Positions 45,316 to 54,046 are shown, numbered from the stretch's first letter. The stretch is DNA of 64,000 nucleotides from Roseivivax jejudonensis (GCF_900172265.1 NZ_FWFK01000004.1:62001-126000); one strand, 5' to 3'. Numbers and translations: made by a program. The notes: generated from the sequence alone by a model not told the origin.

Positions 45316-45377
45316 TTCGAACCATACTAACGGGTGCGCGTCCGCGCGCCCGCGGGAGGTTCAGAACGGAGGCATGA

Positions 45378-46160
45378 ATGGCTGAGTACAACACGGCACG
45401 CGCCGGAACGCGGGCCGGAGTCGGATCCGCGCAGATCGACGAGGGCCTGCGCGCCCACATGAACAAGGTCTACGGCACGATGTCGATCGGGACGTTCATC
45501 ACGTTCCTGGCGGCATGGGCCATCTCGGGGCTGGCGACCACGACGGATCCGTCCGCCGCGGCCGCGCAGATCGGCGCCGACACCTACCTGACCGGGCTCG
45601 GGCAGGCGATCTACGCCTCGCCGCTGCGCTGGGTCATCATGTTCGCGCCGCTGATCTTCGTCTTCGGCTTCTCGGCCGGCATCAACCGCATGTCCGCGGC
45701 CACCGCGCAGACCGTGTTCTACGCGTTCGCGGCGGTGATGGGTCTGTCGATCAGCTCGATCTTCCTCGTCTTCACCGGCTACTCGATCGTCCAGGTCTTC
45801 CTCGTGACCTCGATCGCCTTCGCCGGCCTGTCCCTCTGGGGCTACACGACGAAGAAGGACATCTCGGGCTGGGGCTCGTTCCTGATCATGGGCGTGATCG
45901 GCCTGATCGTGGCGTCGATCATCAACATCTTCCTCGCCTCGCCGGCGATCGCCTTCGCGGTGTCGATCCTCGGCGTGCTGATCTTCGCGGGCCTGACGGC
46001 CTACGACACGCAGCAGATCAAGAACGAGTATCTCGAGCACGCCCGCCATGGCGACAGCGAATGGCTCGGCAAGTCGGCGATCATGGGCGCGCTGCGCCTC
46101 TACCTCGACTTCATCAACATGTTCATGTTCCTTCTCCAGCTGCTCGGCAACCGCGAGTAA
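45378..46160 (+). CDS. Bax inhibitor-1/YccA family membrane protein
   Basis: A 260-residue inner-membrane protein with about seven helices. The N-terminal LRAHMNKVYGTMSIG, the GLSISSIFLVFTGYSIVQVF segment (split by short turns) and the C-terminal AYDTQQIKNEYLEH plus LYLDFINMFMFLLQLLG identify the BI-1 family. YccA interacts with FtsH, and related BsYetJ is a pH-sensitive calcium leak channel; the role here is inferred only by homology. A strong terminator follows. Confidence 0.93.
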   Translation: MAEYNTARAGTRAGVGSAQIDEGLRAHMNKVYGTMSIGTFITFLAAWAISGLATTTDPSAAAAQIGADTYLTGLGQAIYASPLRWVIMFAPLIFVFGFSAGINRMSAATAQTVFYAFAAVMGLSISSIFLVFTGYSIVQVFLVTSIAFAGLSLWGYTTKKDISGWGSFLIMGVIGLIVASIINIFLASPAIAFAVSILGVLIFAGLTAYDTQQIKNEYLEHARHGDSEWLGKSAIMGALRLYLDFINMFMFLLQLLGNRE

Positions 46161-46185
46161 GCCCGGAGACAGGCGCACGACGCCG

Positions 46186-46214
46186 GGGCCGGTCCCAAGG
46201 GACCGGCCCTTTTT
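46186..46214 (+). terminator. Intrinsic terminator of the BI-1 gene
   Basis: GGGCCGGTCCC and GGGACCGGCCC form an 11-bp perfect inverted repeat around AA, followed by TTTTT (46210-46214). Confidence 0.9.
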
Positions 46215-46246
46215 CGTGCTTGGCAGTGCGGATCCCCCGGCGACCG

Positions 46247-46759
46247 TCAGATCGGGCGGCGCATCAGGATCGACGCGAACGCGATGCCGCGCGGCAGCTC
46301 GACGCTGAGCGGTCCGACCTCCTCGAATCCCAGGGCGCGGTAGAACGGCGCGGCGGTCAGCGTCGACTGGCAGCGCAGTTCGGCCATGCCCGCACGGCGC
46401 GCGTCGGTCATCACGTGGGCGAGGAGCCTGCGGCCGATGCCGCGGCGCAGGTGGCGGTGGTCGGTGACGACGTGGCGTACGTGGCCGACGCCGAGGCGGC
46501 TGGCCCGGCCGGACTCGCGAAGCGCCGGCGTCCAGCCCCCCGCCCCGACCACCCGGCCCTCGCGTTCGGCCAGGAAATAGGTGCCGGACCGCAAGAGCGC
46601 CGGCTGCGCGCGCGCGAGGATCGGGATCGTCGTGACGCAGACCGAGGGCGGATACTGCGCCCGCAGAAGGCGCGGATAGGAGCGCTGGAACAGGCGATCC
46701 ACCACGTCGAGATCGTCGGGCGTCGCGGCCCGGATGCTGAGCGCCTCGATCGTTGCCAT
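46247..46759 (-). CDS. GNAT-family N-acetyltransferase
   Basis: A 170-residue acetyltransferase. The acetyl-CoA pyrophosphate-binding loop is RRGIGRRLLAHVM (motif A), preceded by HVRHVVTDHRHL and followed by FYRALGFEEVGP. The substrate is unknown. It converges on the BI-1 gene and lies downstream of rpmG on the same strand, separated by the rpmG terminator. Confidence 0.87.
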   Translation of the reverse strand: MATIEALSIRAATPDDLDVVDRLFQRSYPRLLRAQYPPSVCVTTIPILARAQPALLRSGTYFLAEREGRVVGAGGWTPALRESGRASRLGVGHVRHVVTDHRHLRRGIGRRLLAHVMTDARRAGMAELRCQSTLTAAPFYRALGFEEVGPLSVELPRGIAFASILMRRPI

Positions 46760-46825
46760 GCGCAGCCCTCCCGAGGCGATGATAGCGCAACCCGGCGGCG
46801 GGGCGACGAAAAAGGCGCGCGCAAC

Positions 46826-46866
46826 GAAAAACGCCGCCCTGCCGGTTTCCCGGCAGAGCGGCGCCC
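46826..46866 (-). terminator. Intrinsic terminator of rpmG
   Basis: On the minus strand GCCGCTCTGCCGG pairs with CCGGCAGGGCGGC around GAAA, followed by GTTTTTCG. It lies about 30 bases after the rpmG stop. Confidence 0.88.
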
Positions 46867-46894
46867 TGTCCCCCGATGTCTCGAGGCCGAAGGC

Positions 46895-47062
46895 TTACTT
46901 GATCTTGCCTTCCTTGTATTCGACGTGCTTGCGCGCGACCGGGTCGAACTTCCGGATCGTCATCTTCTCGGTCATGGTGCGCGCGTTCTTCTTGGTCACG
47001 TAGAAGTGGCCGGTGCCTGCGGTGGAGTTCAGGCGGATCTTGATCGTGGTGGGCTTCGCCAT
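46895..47062 (-). CDS. rpmG: 50S ribosomal protein L33
   Basis: A 55-residue ribosomal protein read from the minus strand: [18 protein letters not shown] begins it, then [15 protein letters not shown] and [18 protein letters not shown]. This is the zinc-free (cysteine-less) form of L33 typical of Proteobacteria. GAAGGAGACGA lies just before the ATG. It is followed by a strong terminator and has rnpB upstream on the same strand. Confidence 0.97.
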   Translation of the reverse strand: MAKPTTIKIRLNSTAGTGHFYVTKKNARTMTEKMTIRKFDPVARKHVEYKEGKIK

Positions 47063-47207
47063 CGGTCTCGTCTCCTTCGGGCGGGCGCGGCGGACGGCCC
47101 GTGATATCTGTCAGACCCCGCCTTCTACGCATCGCGCGTGCGGAGTCAACCGGCGGGGTGGCCGATTTCGGCGCGCGGTGCGTTTGAAAGGCCGGCAGGC
47201 GAGGAAA

Positions 47208-47599
47208 GCGCGGAGAGCCTATAAGCCGGATTCTGTCTGCACCCCCGATGAAGGGGGCGGAGATGACCATTCCTCTGGGCCGCCGGTCGCCCGGCGGCTC
47301 GAGCTGCCAACCCGGATCCCTCGGGCCGAAGCCGCCCTGCGGGGTCGCCCCCGCGCGGGATCCCTATTTGGCATTGCTCCCGGTGGGGCTTGCCATGCGG
47401 GCGCCGTTGCCGACCCCCCGGTGGGCTCTTACCCCACCGTTTCACCCTGACCCGGTCCCGAAGGACCGGGCGGTCTGTTTTCTGTGGCGCTGTCCGTCAG
47501 GTTGCCCTGCCCGGGCGTTACCCGGCACCGTCGCTTCGGGGAGTCCGGACTTTCCTCGGACAGGCGGGGCCTGCCCGCGGCCATCCGGCTCTCCGCGCG
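47208..47599 (-). ncRNA. rnpB: RNase P RNA (bacterial type A)
   Basis: About 392 bases on the minus strand. The 5' end GCGCGGAGAGCC pairs with the 3' GGCTCTCCGCGC as helix P1. Universal segments are present: GAGGAAAGTCCGGACT near the 5' end, a GGGTAACGCCCGG-type region, GTGAAACGGTGGGGTAAGAG and AGACAGAATCCGGCTTAT near the 3' end. It is the catalytic RNA that matures tRNA 5' ends. Exact ends are estimated from P1. Open frames crossing it are meaningless. Confidence 0.96.
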
Positions 47600-47629
47600 C
47601 CGTCGACATAGGCGCGCGCGGGCGCGCGG

Positions 47630-48340
47630 TCAACGCAGCACGAACGGCGCCACCAGCCAGTCCGACAGCGCGTCGGTGACGTTTTCGGGCGCCTCGAGGC
47701 TCGGCAAGTGCCCGGCCTCCTCGATCACGGTGAAGCCGCCCTGCCCGATCAGCTCGGCCATCTGCCGCTGGCGCTTGACCGGAACCAGCGTGTCGTGCGC
47801 CCCGGCCAACACCAGGACCGGCGCCTTGCAGCGCCGCAGGACCGGCTGCTGGTCCTTGCGCCGCTGCAGCGCGCGCACCTGCCGGACATAGGCATCAACG
47901 CCGAGGTCGCGCGCCATCTGCCGGAAGAGCGCCAGCCGCGCCGCCCGGTCGGGCCCCGGCGCGAGCGCGCCCGGCGGCACCTCCTCGGCGATGGCGTCGT
48001 CGAAGCGGCCGGCCTTGGCGCCGATGATGCGCGGCTCGCGCGCCGCCGCCTCGGCCGGCGTGTCGGCGAGAGGCGCCGTCGAGATCAGCGCCAGCCGCAG
48101 CACCCGGTCGGGCGCCCGGCGCAGCATCTCCATCGCCACCATGCCGCCGAAGCCGTGCCCGGCCAGCGCGAACTTCGCCGGCAGATGCGGCAGCGCCTGG
48201 CTCGCGATCTCCTCGATCCGCTCGCCCTGCGCCGACGGCAGGACCGTCACCGGCCCGCGCCGCGACAGCACCTCGATCTGCGGCGCGAAAAGGCGCGCAT
48301 CGCAGCCGAGGCCGGGAACGAGCACGAGCGGGTCGGGCAT
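47630..48340 (-). CDS. Alpha/beta-hydrolase fold protein lacking the nucleophile serine
   Basis: A 236-residue alpha/beta-hydrolase. The oxyanion-hole region LVLVPGLGCDARLF, the acid in VLAGAHDTLVP and the His in EEAGHLPSLEAPENV are present. The nucleophile elbow reads AGHGFGGMV, however, so the usual GxSxG serine is glycine. Unless another residue substitutes, it would not be a classical esterase. The ATG at 48340 was chosen over an upstream TTG. It ends 31 bases from the rnpB 5' end on the same strand. Confidence 0.82.
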   Translation of the reverse strand: MPDPLVLVPGLGCDARLFAPQIEVLSRRGPVTVLPSAQGERIEEIASQALPHLPAKFALAGHGFGGMVAMEMLRRAPDRVLRLALISTAPLADTPAEAAAREPRIIGAKAGRFDDAIAEEVPPGALAPGPDRAARLALFRQMARDLGVDAYVRQVRALQRRKDQQPVLRRCKAPVLVLAGAHDTLVPVKRQRQMAELIGQGGFTVIEEAGHLPSLEAPENVTDALSDWLVAPFVLR

Positions 48341-48479
48341 GGACAATCCAGTTCAGGGCCGGCGCCTCGGGCCGGAACATGGGAAATGCGGCGCCACGTC
48401 CTTCTGTAGCAGAGCCGTCGGCAGGGAAAAGCCCGGCGGCGCGGCGGGCTGCGCGGATCAGCGGGCGGGCACCCCGCGC

Positions 48480-48566
48480 CACGGCGGCGCCCGGTGCCGC
48501 CGCGACGGCACGGCGGCGCCCAACGCCGCTCCAACGGCACGGCGGCGCCCAACGCCGACGCGACGC
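48480..48566. repeat. Three imperfect 29-bp tandem repeats
   Basis: Units at 48480-48508, 48509-48537 and 48538-48566 all begin CACGGCGGCGCCC. Units 2 and 3 share CACGGCGGCGCCCAACGCCG. They are contiguous with no spacers. They lie in the gap between the divergent hydrolase and YhiN-like genes, 47-133 bases upstream of the latter's ATG. Confidence 0.75.
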
Positions 48567-48612
48567 CGCGGCCCCTTGCGCCGGCGCCGATCGCGTGCTC
48601 ACCCCTGCGGGC

Positions 48613-49794
48613 ATGGAGAACGTCGCCACCCTCATCCTCGGCGCCGGCGCCGCCGGCATGATGTGCGCCGCGCAGACCGGGCCGGACACGCTCGTGATCG
48701 ACCACGCGAAGGCGCCGGGCGAGAAGATCCGCATTTCCGGCGGCGGCCGCTGCAACTTCACGAACCTCGACATCCGGCCCGAGCGGTTCCTCGGGGAGAA
48801 CCCGCATTTCCACAAGTCGGCGCTCGCCCGCTACACTCAATGGGACTTCATCGAGGCGGTCTCGCGCCACGGCATCGCCTGGCACGAGAAGACGCTGGGC
48901 CAGCTCTTCTGCGACGACAGCGCGAAACAGATCATCGCCATGCTGCGGGCCGAGATGGGCGGCGCCGAACTGGCGCTGCGCACCCGGCTCGTGGATCTGA
49001 CCCATGACGGCGATTTCGTCGCAACGCTCGAACATCCCGGCGGGCGCCGCGTGGTGCGCGCGCACCGGCTCGTGGTGGCGACCGGTGGCAAGTCGATCCC
49101 GAAGATGGGCGCGACCGGCCTCGCCTACGACATCGCGCGCCGCTTCGGCCACCGGGTGACCGACACCCGTCCCGCGCTGGTGCCGCTGACCTTTCCCGAC
49201 GGCCGCTTCGGCGCCATCGCCGGGGTGTCGGCCCCCGCGACCGTGCGCGCGGGCGACACCGCCTTCGACGAGGGCATGCTCTTCACCCATCGCGGGATCT
49301 CGGGGCCGGCCGTCCTGCAGGCGTCGAGCTACTGGCGCGAGGGCGCGGCGCTCGAGATCGACCTCTTGCCCGGCACCGACCTTGCTGCGCACCTGGCCGA
49401 GGGCCGCCGCAGCGCCGGCAAACGCGCGCTGGTCACCGAACTGGCTCGCCTCCTGCCGCAGCGGCTGGTCGAGCTTCTCGCATCCGAGATCGACCTGACC
49501 GGCCGGCTGGGCGATCTGTCGGACACCCGCATCGCCGCGCTCGCCGCGACGCTCGGCGGTTGGGAACTCCGCCCCACCGGGTCCGAGGGCTACCGCACCG
49601 CCGAGGTCACGCTCGGAGGCGTCGCGACCGACGGGCTGTCGTCCAAGACGATGGAATCGAAACACGTGCCGGGCCTCTACTTCATCGGCGAAGCGGTGGA
49701 CGTGACCGGCTGGCTCGGCGGATACAACTTCCAGTGGGCCTGGTCCTCGGGCTGGGCGGCGGGCCAGGCGATCACGGCCGCGCGACAAGGCTGA
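48613..49794 (+). CDS. HI0933/YhiN-like FAD-dependent oxidoreductase
   Basis: A 393-residue flavoprotein of the HI0933/YhiN family. The FAD-binding GxGxxG is ILGAGAAGMMCA (about 7-18), followed by the family signature EKIRISGGGRCNFTNL. VVATGGKSIPKMGATGLAYDIA and the C-terminal GLYFIGEAVDVTGWLGGYNFQWAWSSG complete it. The substrate is unknown. ATG 48613 gives the FAD motif at the N-terminus; upstream sequence is the 29-bp tandem repeat tract. Confidence 0.9.
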   Translation: MENVATLILGAGAAGMMCAAQTGPDTLVIDHAKAPGEKIRISGGGRCNFTNLDIRPERFLGENPHFHKSALARYTQWDFIEAVSRHGIAWHEKTLGQLFCDDSAKQIIAMLRAEMGGAELALRTRLVDLTHDGDFVATLEHPGGRRVVRAHRLVVATGGKSIPKMGATGLAYDIARRFGHRVTDTRPALVPLTFPDGRFGAIAGVSAPATVRAGDTAFDEGMLFTHRGISGPAVLQASSYWREGAALEIDLLPGTDLAAHLAEGRRSAGKRALVTELARLLPQRLVELLASEIDLTGRLGDLSDTRIAALAATLGGWELRPTGSEGYRTAEVTLGGVATDGLSSKTMESKHVPGLYFIGEAVDVTGWLGGYNFQWAWSSGWAAGQAITAARQG

Positions 49795-49861
49795 TCGACG
49801 GCCTTGCGGGCCGTCATGAAACGGTTACATTTCGCTGCCGTACGCAGTATCGAAGCCTTCC

Positions 49862-50524
49862 ATGACCCAAGACCGCTCCCGCATCCGCCGCATGATCGAG
49901 GCCGGCGTCCCGCGCAAGGCGTTGCGCGACCTCGGCAATCTCGTGCGCTACGGGCGCGGCCGGCCGCTGTCGGACGAGTGCATCTGGATCGATCCGCGAC
50001 TCGCCTCCGAGCGCTACAGCCGCCCCGAGACCGGCCCGGCCTACCGCCGCCGCCACAGCGGCGTGGTGGCCGATGGCGATTGGGATCTCAGCCGCGCCCC
50101 CATCGAGAGCGGGGTCAAGATCCGTGCCTGCCGGTCGCATTTCGTCGACGGGCTGAGCTGGGAAGACACTGGCATCGTCGAGGTGATGATGCGCCGGATC
50201 GAGCGGCACGGCATCTTCGACGGCTGCCGGTCGCGCGACGACGTGCTCGCCCGGTATCAGGACATCGACCGCATGTTCGACGAGGTCTCGCGGAACAGGC
50301 GCATCGACCCGGTCAGCAAGCGGGCCGAACGTTTCCGTCGCGAACATGGCGGCGTGCTGGTGCATATCGACCGCAACGGCCTGCCGATGCTGGCCGGAAA
50401 CGGCAATCACCGCATGGCGATCGCGCGCATCCTCGGGCTCGAACGCATTCCCGCGCAGCTCGGGGCGCTGCACCGCACAGCCTTCGATAACGGTATCCTG
50501 CAGGAACTGCGGCGGCCGAACTGA
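49862..50524 (+). CDS. Hypothetical protein with ParB-like motif
   Basis: A 220-residue basic, soluble protein. A C-terminal LPMLAGNGNHRMAIARILGLERIPAQL resembles the GxGNHR/xA motif of ParB/Srx-type nucleotide-binding folds. The middle VADGDWDLSRAPIESGVKIRACRSHFVDGLSWEDTG is conserved-looking, but its function is unknown to me. The gene starts 68 bases after the YhiN-like gene on the same strand. It could be a nucleic-acid-related enzyme or a regulator; this is inference from the motif only. Confidence 0.65.
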   Translation: MTQDRSRIRRMIEAGVPRKALRDLGNLVRYGRGRPLSDECIWIDPRLASERYSRPETGPAYRRRHSGVVADGDWDLSRAPIESGVKIRACRSHFVDGLSWEDTGIVEVMMRRIERHGIFDGCRSRDDVLARYQDIDRMFDEVSRNRRIDPVSKRAERFRREHGGVLVHIDRNGLPMLAGNGNHRMAIARILGLERIPAQLGALHRTAFDNGILQELRRPN

Positions 50525-50552
50525 CCGCGCGACGGCCCCGGCGCCGGACGCC

Positions 50553-51155
50553 CTAGGCCCGCCCCCCCTCGGACGACAGCGACAGCGCCTCGACCCCCAT
50601 GGAGGCGAGCGCGGCCCGCCACTTGTCGGGGTTCGGCGTGCCGAAGACGAGGTCGGTCGTCGCGTCGCAGGCCAGCCACCCGTTCGCGGCGAACTCGGAT
50701 TCGAGCTGCCCCGGGCCCCATCCCGCGTAGCCGAGGCACATCAGCCGCCGCGACGGCCCCTGCCCGCGGCCGATCTCCTCGAGGATGTCGAGCGTCGCGG
50801 TCATGTGAAACCGGTCATCCACCTCGAGCGTCGTCACGACCGACGTGTAATCCGGCGAATGCAGCACGAATCCCCGCCCCGTCTCGACCGGGCCGCCGAA
50901 ATGCACCGGCTCGCTGCCGACATCGGGCTCCGCCTCGATGTCGAGCTGTTCGAGCAGCATGCCGAGGTCGATCTCGGGGGTCGGCTTGTTGACGATCAGC
51001 CCCATCGCGCCGTCGCTCGAATGCGCACACATGAAGACCACGGCGTTCGCGAACCGCTGGTCGCCCATGCCCGGCATGGCGATCAGCAGCTTGCCCGTCA
51101 GGTCTGTGGCGCTGTCGGGCGCGGGCATGGTGTCTTCCGTCGGGCTCTGAGCCAT
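50553..51155 (-). CDS. YqgE/AlgH family protein
   Basis: A 200-residue member of the YqgE/AlgH family (DUF179). [57 protein letters not shown] and [14 protein letters not shown] are diagnostic. Function remains unclear; AlgH was linked to alginate regulation in Pseudomonas. ATG 51155 (MAQSPTED) gives the normal length. It converges on the ParB-motif gene and diverges from the DsbD-N-like gene. Confidence 0.92.
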   Translation of the reverse strand: MAQSPTEDTMPAPDSATDLTGKLLIAMPGMGDQRFANAVVFMCAHSSDGAMGLIVNKPTPEIDLGMLLEQLDIEAEPDVGSEPVHFGGPVETGRGFVLHSPDYTSVVTTLEVDDRFHMTATLDILEEIGRGQGPSRRLMCLGYAGWGPGQLESEFAANGWLACDATTDLVFGTPNPDKWRAALASMGVEALSLSSEGGRA

Positions 51156-51318
51156 GAGGCCGAGTGTGACGGCTCGCCCGGGACGGTGCAAGGGCGCCCG
51201 CGCCGCGACAGGGTGCCACCGCACGGCGCCCGTGCGGTGCGTCGGCGCCGCCACGCCGGCGTGCTCGTCGCCCGAACGTGACTTCCCATTTCAGCGCGGG
51301 CGCGCCAATCGTCGCCCC

Positions 51319-52119
51319 ATGATCAGACGCGCCCTCCTCGCCCTCGCCCTGTGCCTCTCCGCCGTGCCGGTTCCGGCCGAACAGCCGTCCGAGGTCGTGT
51401 CCGCAACGCTGCGCCCGGGCTGGCGGCAGGCCGACGGCACCCATGTCGCCGCGCTGCACCTGCGTCTCGCCCCCGGGTGGAAGACATACTGGCGCGCGCC
51501 GGGCGACGCCGGCATCCCGCCCGAGTTCGACTGGTCGGGCTCGGACAACCTCGCCTCGGTCGACGTGAACTGGCCGACGCCGCACGTCTTTCACCAGTCC
51601 GGGATGCGCTCCGTCGGCTACGCCTCCGAGGTCGTGCTGCCGCTGACCATCGCCGCGCGCGGCCGCGGCGACATCGCCCTCTCGGGCACGGTGAATATCG
51701 GCGTGTGCGAGGATATCTGCCTGCCGGCCACGCTCGCCGTGTCGGGCGCGCTCCCGGCCGAGGGTGGCGCGATCGATCCGGTGATCGCCGCCGCACTGGC
51801 CGAGCGTCCGCTGTCCGCCGCCGAGGCCGGGGTCGGCGCCGTGCGCTGCCGCGTCGCACCCGGCGCGGACGGCGCGCTCGGGCTCGTCGCCGAGATCGAG
51901 ATGCCGTCCCTCGGCCGGCAGGAGGCGGTGGTGATCGAGACCGCCAATCCCGCCATCTGGGTGGCCGAGCCCGACGCCACCCGGCGCGGTTCGCGCCTGC
52001 AGGCCGAAACCCGGCTCGTGCACGTGGACGGCCGACCGGTATCGCTCGACCGCTCGCGCCTGCGCTTCACCATCCTCGGCGACGATCGCGCGGTCGAGAT
52101 CACGGGCTGCCGCGGCTGA
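51319..52119 (+). CDS. Periplasmic DsbD N-terminal-like protein
   Basis: A 266-residue protein with a Sec signal peptide (about residues 1-20) and a DsbD-alpha/ScsB-like domain. LRLAPGWKTYWRAPGDAGIPPEFDW and GTVNIGVCEDICLPATL contain the typical segments, the latter with two cysteines spaced CxxxC. It lacks the membrane and thioredoxin domains of full DsbD, so it may receive or pass electrons with another partner. It is the first of a plus-strand run leading to uracil-DNA glycosylase. Confidence 0.87.
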   Translation: MIRRALLALALCLSAVPVPAEQPSEVVSATLRPGWRQADGTHVAALHLRLAPGWKTYWRAPGDAGIPPEFDWSGSDNLASVDVNWPTPHVFHQSGMRSVGYASEVVLPLTIAARGRGDIALSGTVNIGVCEDICLPATLAVSGALPAEGGAIDPVIAAALAERPLSAAEAGVGAVRCRVAPGADGALGLVAEIEMPSLGRQEAVVIETANPAIWVAEPDATRRGSRLQAETRLVHVDGRPVSLDRSRLRFTILGDDRAVEITGCRG

Positions 52120-52173
52120 TCCGCGTCACGCGGCGCGTTGGCCGCCGCCACCGCACTTTGTATGGTCACGGTC

Positions 52174-52995
52174 ATGGAATCGGCTCTGGACTGGCACGCC
52201 GCGCGCGCGGCGCTCGAATGGCAGCTCGACATGGGCGTGACCGAGGCGATCTCGGATGCGCCGGTCGACCGCTTCGCCGTGTCCGAAGCGCCCGCCGCCC
52301 GCCCCGTGGCGGCGCCCGCACCGGCCGCGGCGGCAGCCCCGGCGACGGAACCCCGCGCCGCCGAAGATCCGGTCGCGGCGGCGCGCGACGCAGCCAAAGC
52401 CGCGTCCGACCTTGCCGCCCTGCGCGCCGCGATCGACGCCTACCCGCATTGCGAGCTGCGCCGCGGCGCGCGCAATCTCGTCTTCTGCGACGGCGCCCCG
52501 TCCGCGCGTGTGATGATCATCGGCGAAGCGCCCGGCCGCGAGGAAGACCTCGAGGGCCGGCCCTTCGTCGGACGCGCCGGGCGGCTGCTCGACCGGATGC
52601 TCGGCGCGATCGGCCTGTCGCGACAGGCCGAGGGTGCGGACGCCGTCTACATCACCAACGTGCTGCCGTGGCGGCCGCCGCAGAACCGCGATCCGCAGGC
52701 CGACGAGATTGCGATGATGCTGCCCTTCCTCGAACGCCACGTCGCGCTCGCCGATCCCGACCTGATCGTTCTCATGGGCAACGTGGCCGCGGGCGCGGTG
52801 CTCGGCCGGCGCGGCATCACGCGCCTGCGCGGCACCTGGACCGAGGCGATGGGCCGGCCCGTCCTGCCCATGCTGCACCCGGCCTACCTGCTGCGGCACA
52901 CACCGTCCAAGCGCGAGGCATGGGCCGACCTTCTCAGCCTCTCCGCCCGCCTGTCCGATACGCCCTCGAAAAAGACCTCGGAGACCGCGCCATGA
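52174..52995 (+). CDS. Uracil-DNA glycosylase (family 4-like)
   Basis: A 273-residue DNA repair enzyme. The core IIGEAPGREEDLEGRPFVGRAGRLLD is the family 4/5 active site, ITNVLPWRPPQNRDP follows, and MLHPAYLLRH is the C-terminal leucine-loop region. Residues 45-80 form an Ala/Pro-rich linker. It excises uracil from DNA. Only a single Cys (HCELRRGARNLVFC) region corresponds to the iron-sulphur ligands, as in other alphaproteobacterial versions. ATG 52174 was chosen; ATG 52162 is possible. The stop overlaps the next gene (ATGA). Confidence 0.9.
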   Translation: MESALDWHAARAALEWQLDMGVTEAISDAPVDRFAVSEAPAARPVAAPAPAAAAAPATEPRAAEDPVAAARDAAKAASDLAALRAAIDAYPHCELRRGARNLVFCDGAPSARVMIIGEAPGREEDLEGRPFVGRAGRLLDRMLGAIGLSRQAEGADAVYITNVLPWRPPQNRDPQADEIAMMLPFLERHVALADPDLIVLMGNVAAGAVLGRRGITRLRGTWTEAMGRPVLPMLHPAYLLRHTPSKREAWADLLSLSARLSDTPSKKTSETAP

Positions 52996-53411
52996 GCCTT
53001 TCGCCGCGCCGTTCCCGCCCGATCCCGGCCGATCCCGGGCCCGCGCTCGGGGCGATGAGCCTCGTCGTCGCCGCCGTCGCGCTGTCCCGCGACGCCGCGA
53101 GCCAGCTTCTGCCCAGCGACATCCTGACCGGTGCGCTTCTCGTCGCGGCGGTGCTGGCGCTCCGCGCGCTGCCGATGCCGAATGTCGCGGCCCGGGTGGC
53201 GCTCGCCATCGCGATGGGCCACGGGCTCTGGCTCATCCTGGCCGGCGCGGCCTTCGCGCTGGCCGGGCTGCCCGGCCCGGGCCCGTCGCTGCTGTCGCTG
53301 TTCGAATGGATCGAGACGGCCGTTCCGGCCGATTACTGGGCCGCGCTCGGCTGGGCGCTGCTGTCGGTCCTGTCGCTGCCGATCGCCGCGCGGCGCGAGC
53401 CCCGCACATGA
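52992..53411 (+). CDS. Hypothetical membrane protein between udg and moaB
   Basis: A 139-residue protein with about four hydrophobic helices (LGAMSLVVAAVAL, ILTGALLVAAVLAL, ALAIAMGHGLWLILAGAAFALAG and the C-terminal ALGWALLSVLSLPIAA). It overlaps the uracil-DNA glycosylase stop and the moaB start, both as ATGA, so it is translationally coupled at both ends. No family is recognised. Confidence 0.7.
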   Translation: MSLSPRRSRPIPADPGPALGAMSLVVAAVALSRDAASQLLPSDILTGALLVAAVLALRALPMPNVAARVALAIAMGHGLWLILAGAAFALAGLPGPGPSLLSLFEWIETAVPADYWAALGWALLSVLSLPIAARREPRT

Positions 53412-53950
53412 GCCGGATCGACGAGAGCCGCGATTTCCTGCCGGTCCGCATCGCCGTCCTGACCGTCAGCGACACGCGCTCCACCTCGGACGATCGGTCC
53501 GGCGACACGCTGGTCGACCGCCTCACCGAAGCGGGGCACAGTCTTGCCGCGCGCGAGATCGTCCGTGACGAGCGCGATGCCATCGCGGCGATCCTGCGCC
53601 GCTGGTGCGCGGATGACGCGATCGACGTGGTCATCTCGACCGGCGGTACCGGCCTCACCGGCCGTGACGTGACGGTCGAGGCGCACCGCGACGTCTACGA
53701 AAAGGAGATCCACGCCTTCGGCACGATCTTCACCATCGTGTCGATGAACAAGATCGGGACCTCCGCCGTCCAGTCGCGCGCCACCGCCGGCGTCGCCGGC
53801 GGCACCTACCTTTTCGCGCTCCCCGGCTCGCCCTCGGCCTGCCGCGACGCGTGGGACGAGATCCTCGCCGCGCAGCTCGACTACCGCCACCGTCCCTGCA
53901 ATTTCGTGGAAATCTTCCCGCGATTGTCGGAACATCAGCGGCGGAAATAG
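53408..53950 (+). CDS. moaB: Molybdenum cofactor biosynthesis protein B
   Basis: A 180-residue MogA/MoaB-fold protein. IAVLTVSDTRSTSDDRSGDTLVDRL, the molybdopterin-binding VVISTGGTGLTGRDVTVEA and the LFALPGSPSACRDAWDEIL segment are diagnostic. It likely adenylylates molybdopterin or has a related role in molybdenum cofactor synthesis. The start overlaps the preceding membrane-protein gene by ATGA. Confidence 0.92.
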   Translation: MSRIDESRDFLPVRIAVLTVSDTRSTSDDRSGDTLVDRLTEAGHSLAAREIVRDERDAIAAILRRWCADDAIDVVISTGGTGLTGRDVTVEAHRDVYEKEIHAFGTIFTIVSMNKIGTSAVQSRATAGVAGGTYLFALPGSPSACRDAWDEILAAQLDYRHRPCNFVEIFPRLSEHQRRK

Positions 53951-54046
53951 CGCATCGCCGCGTAAAAGGGACGTGAGCGCGACTGGCCCCGTCCGGCGCG
54001 CATCTCAGATTGTGCGGCGACACCGACCGGCGAGGTCAGAACCACG

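Noticed and set aside
47208-47599. Short open frames across the RNase P RNA region
   Set aside because: The sequence is a clear type A RNase P RNA with universal core segments; coding there is implausible.
48480-48566. 29-bp repeats as a CRISPR array
   Set aside because: Units are directly contiguous with no spacers and only three imperfect copies; no cas genes are nearby.
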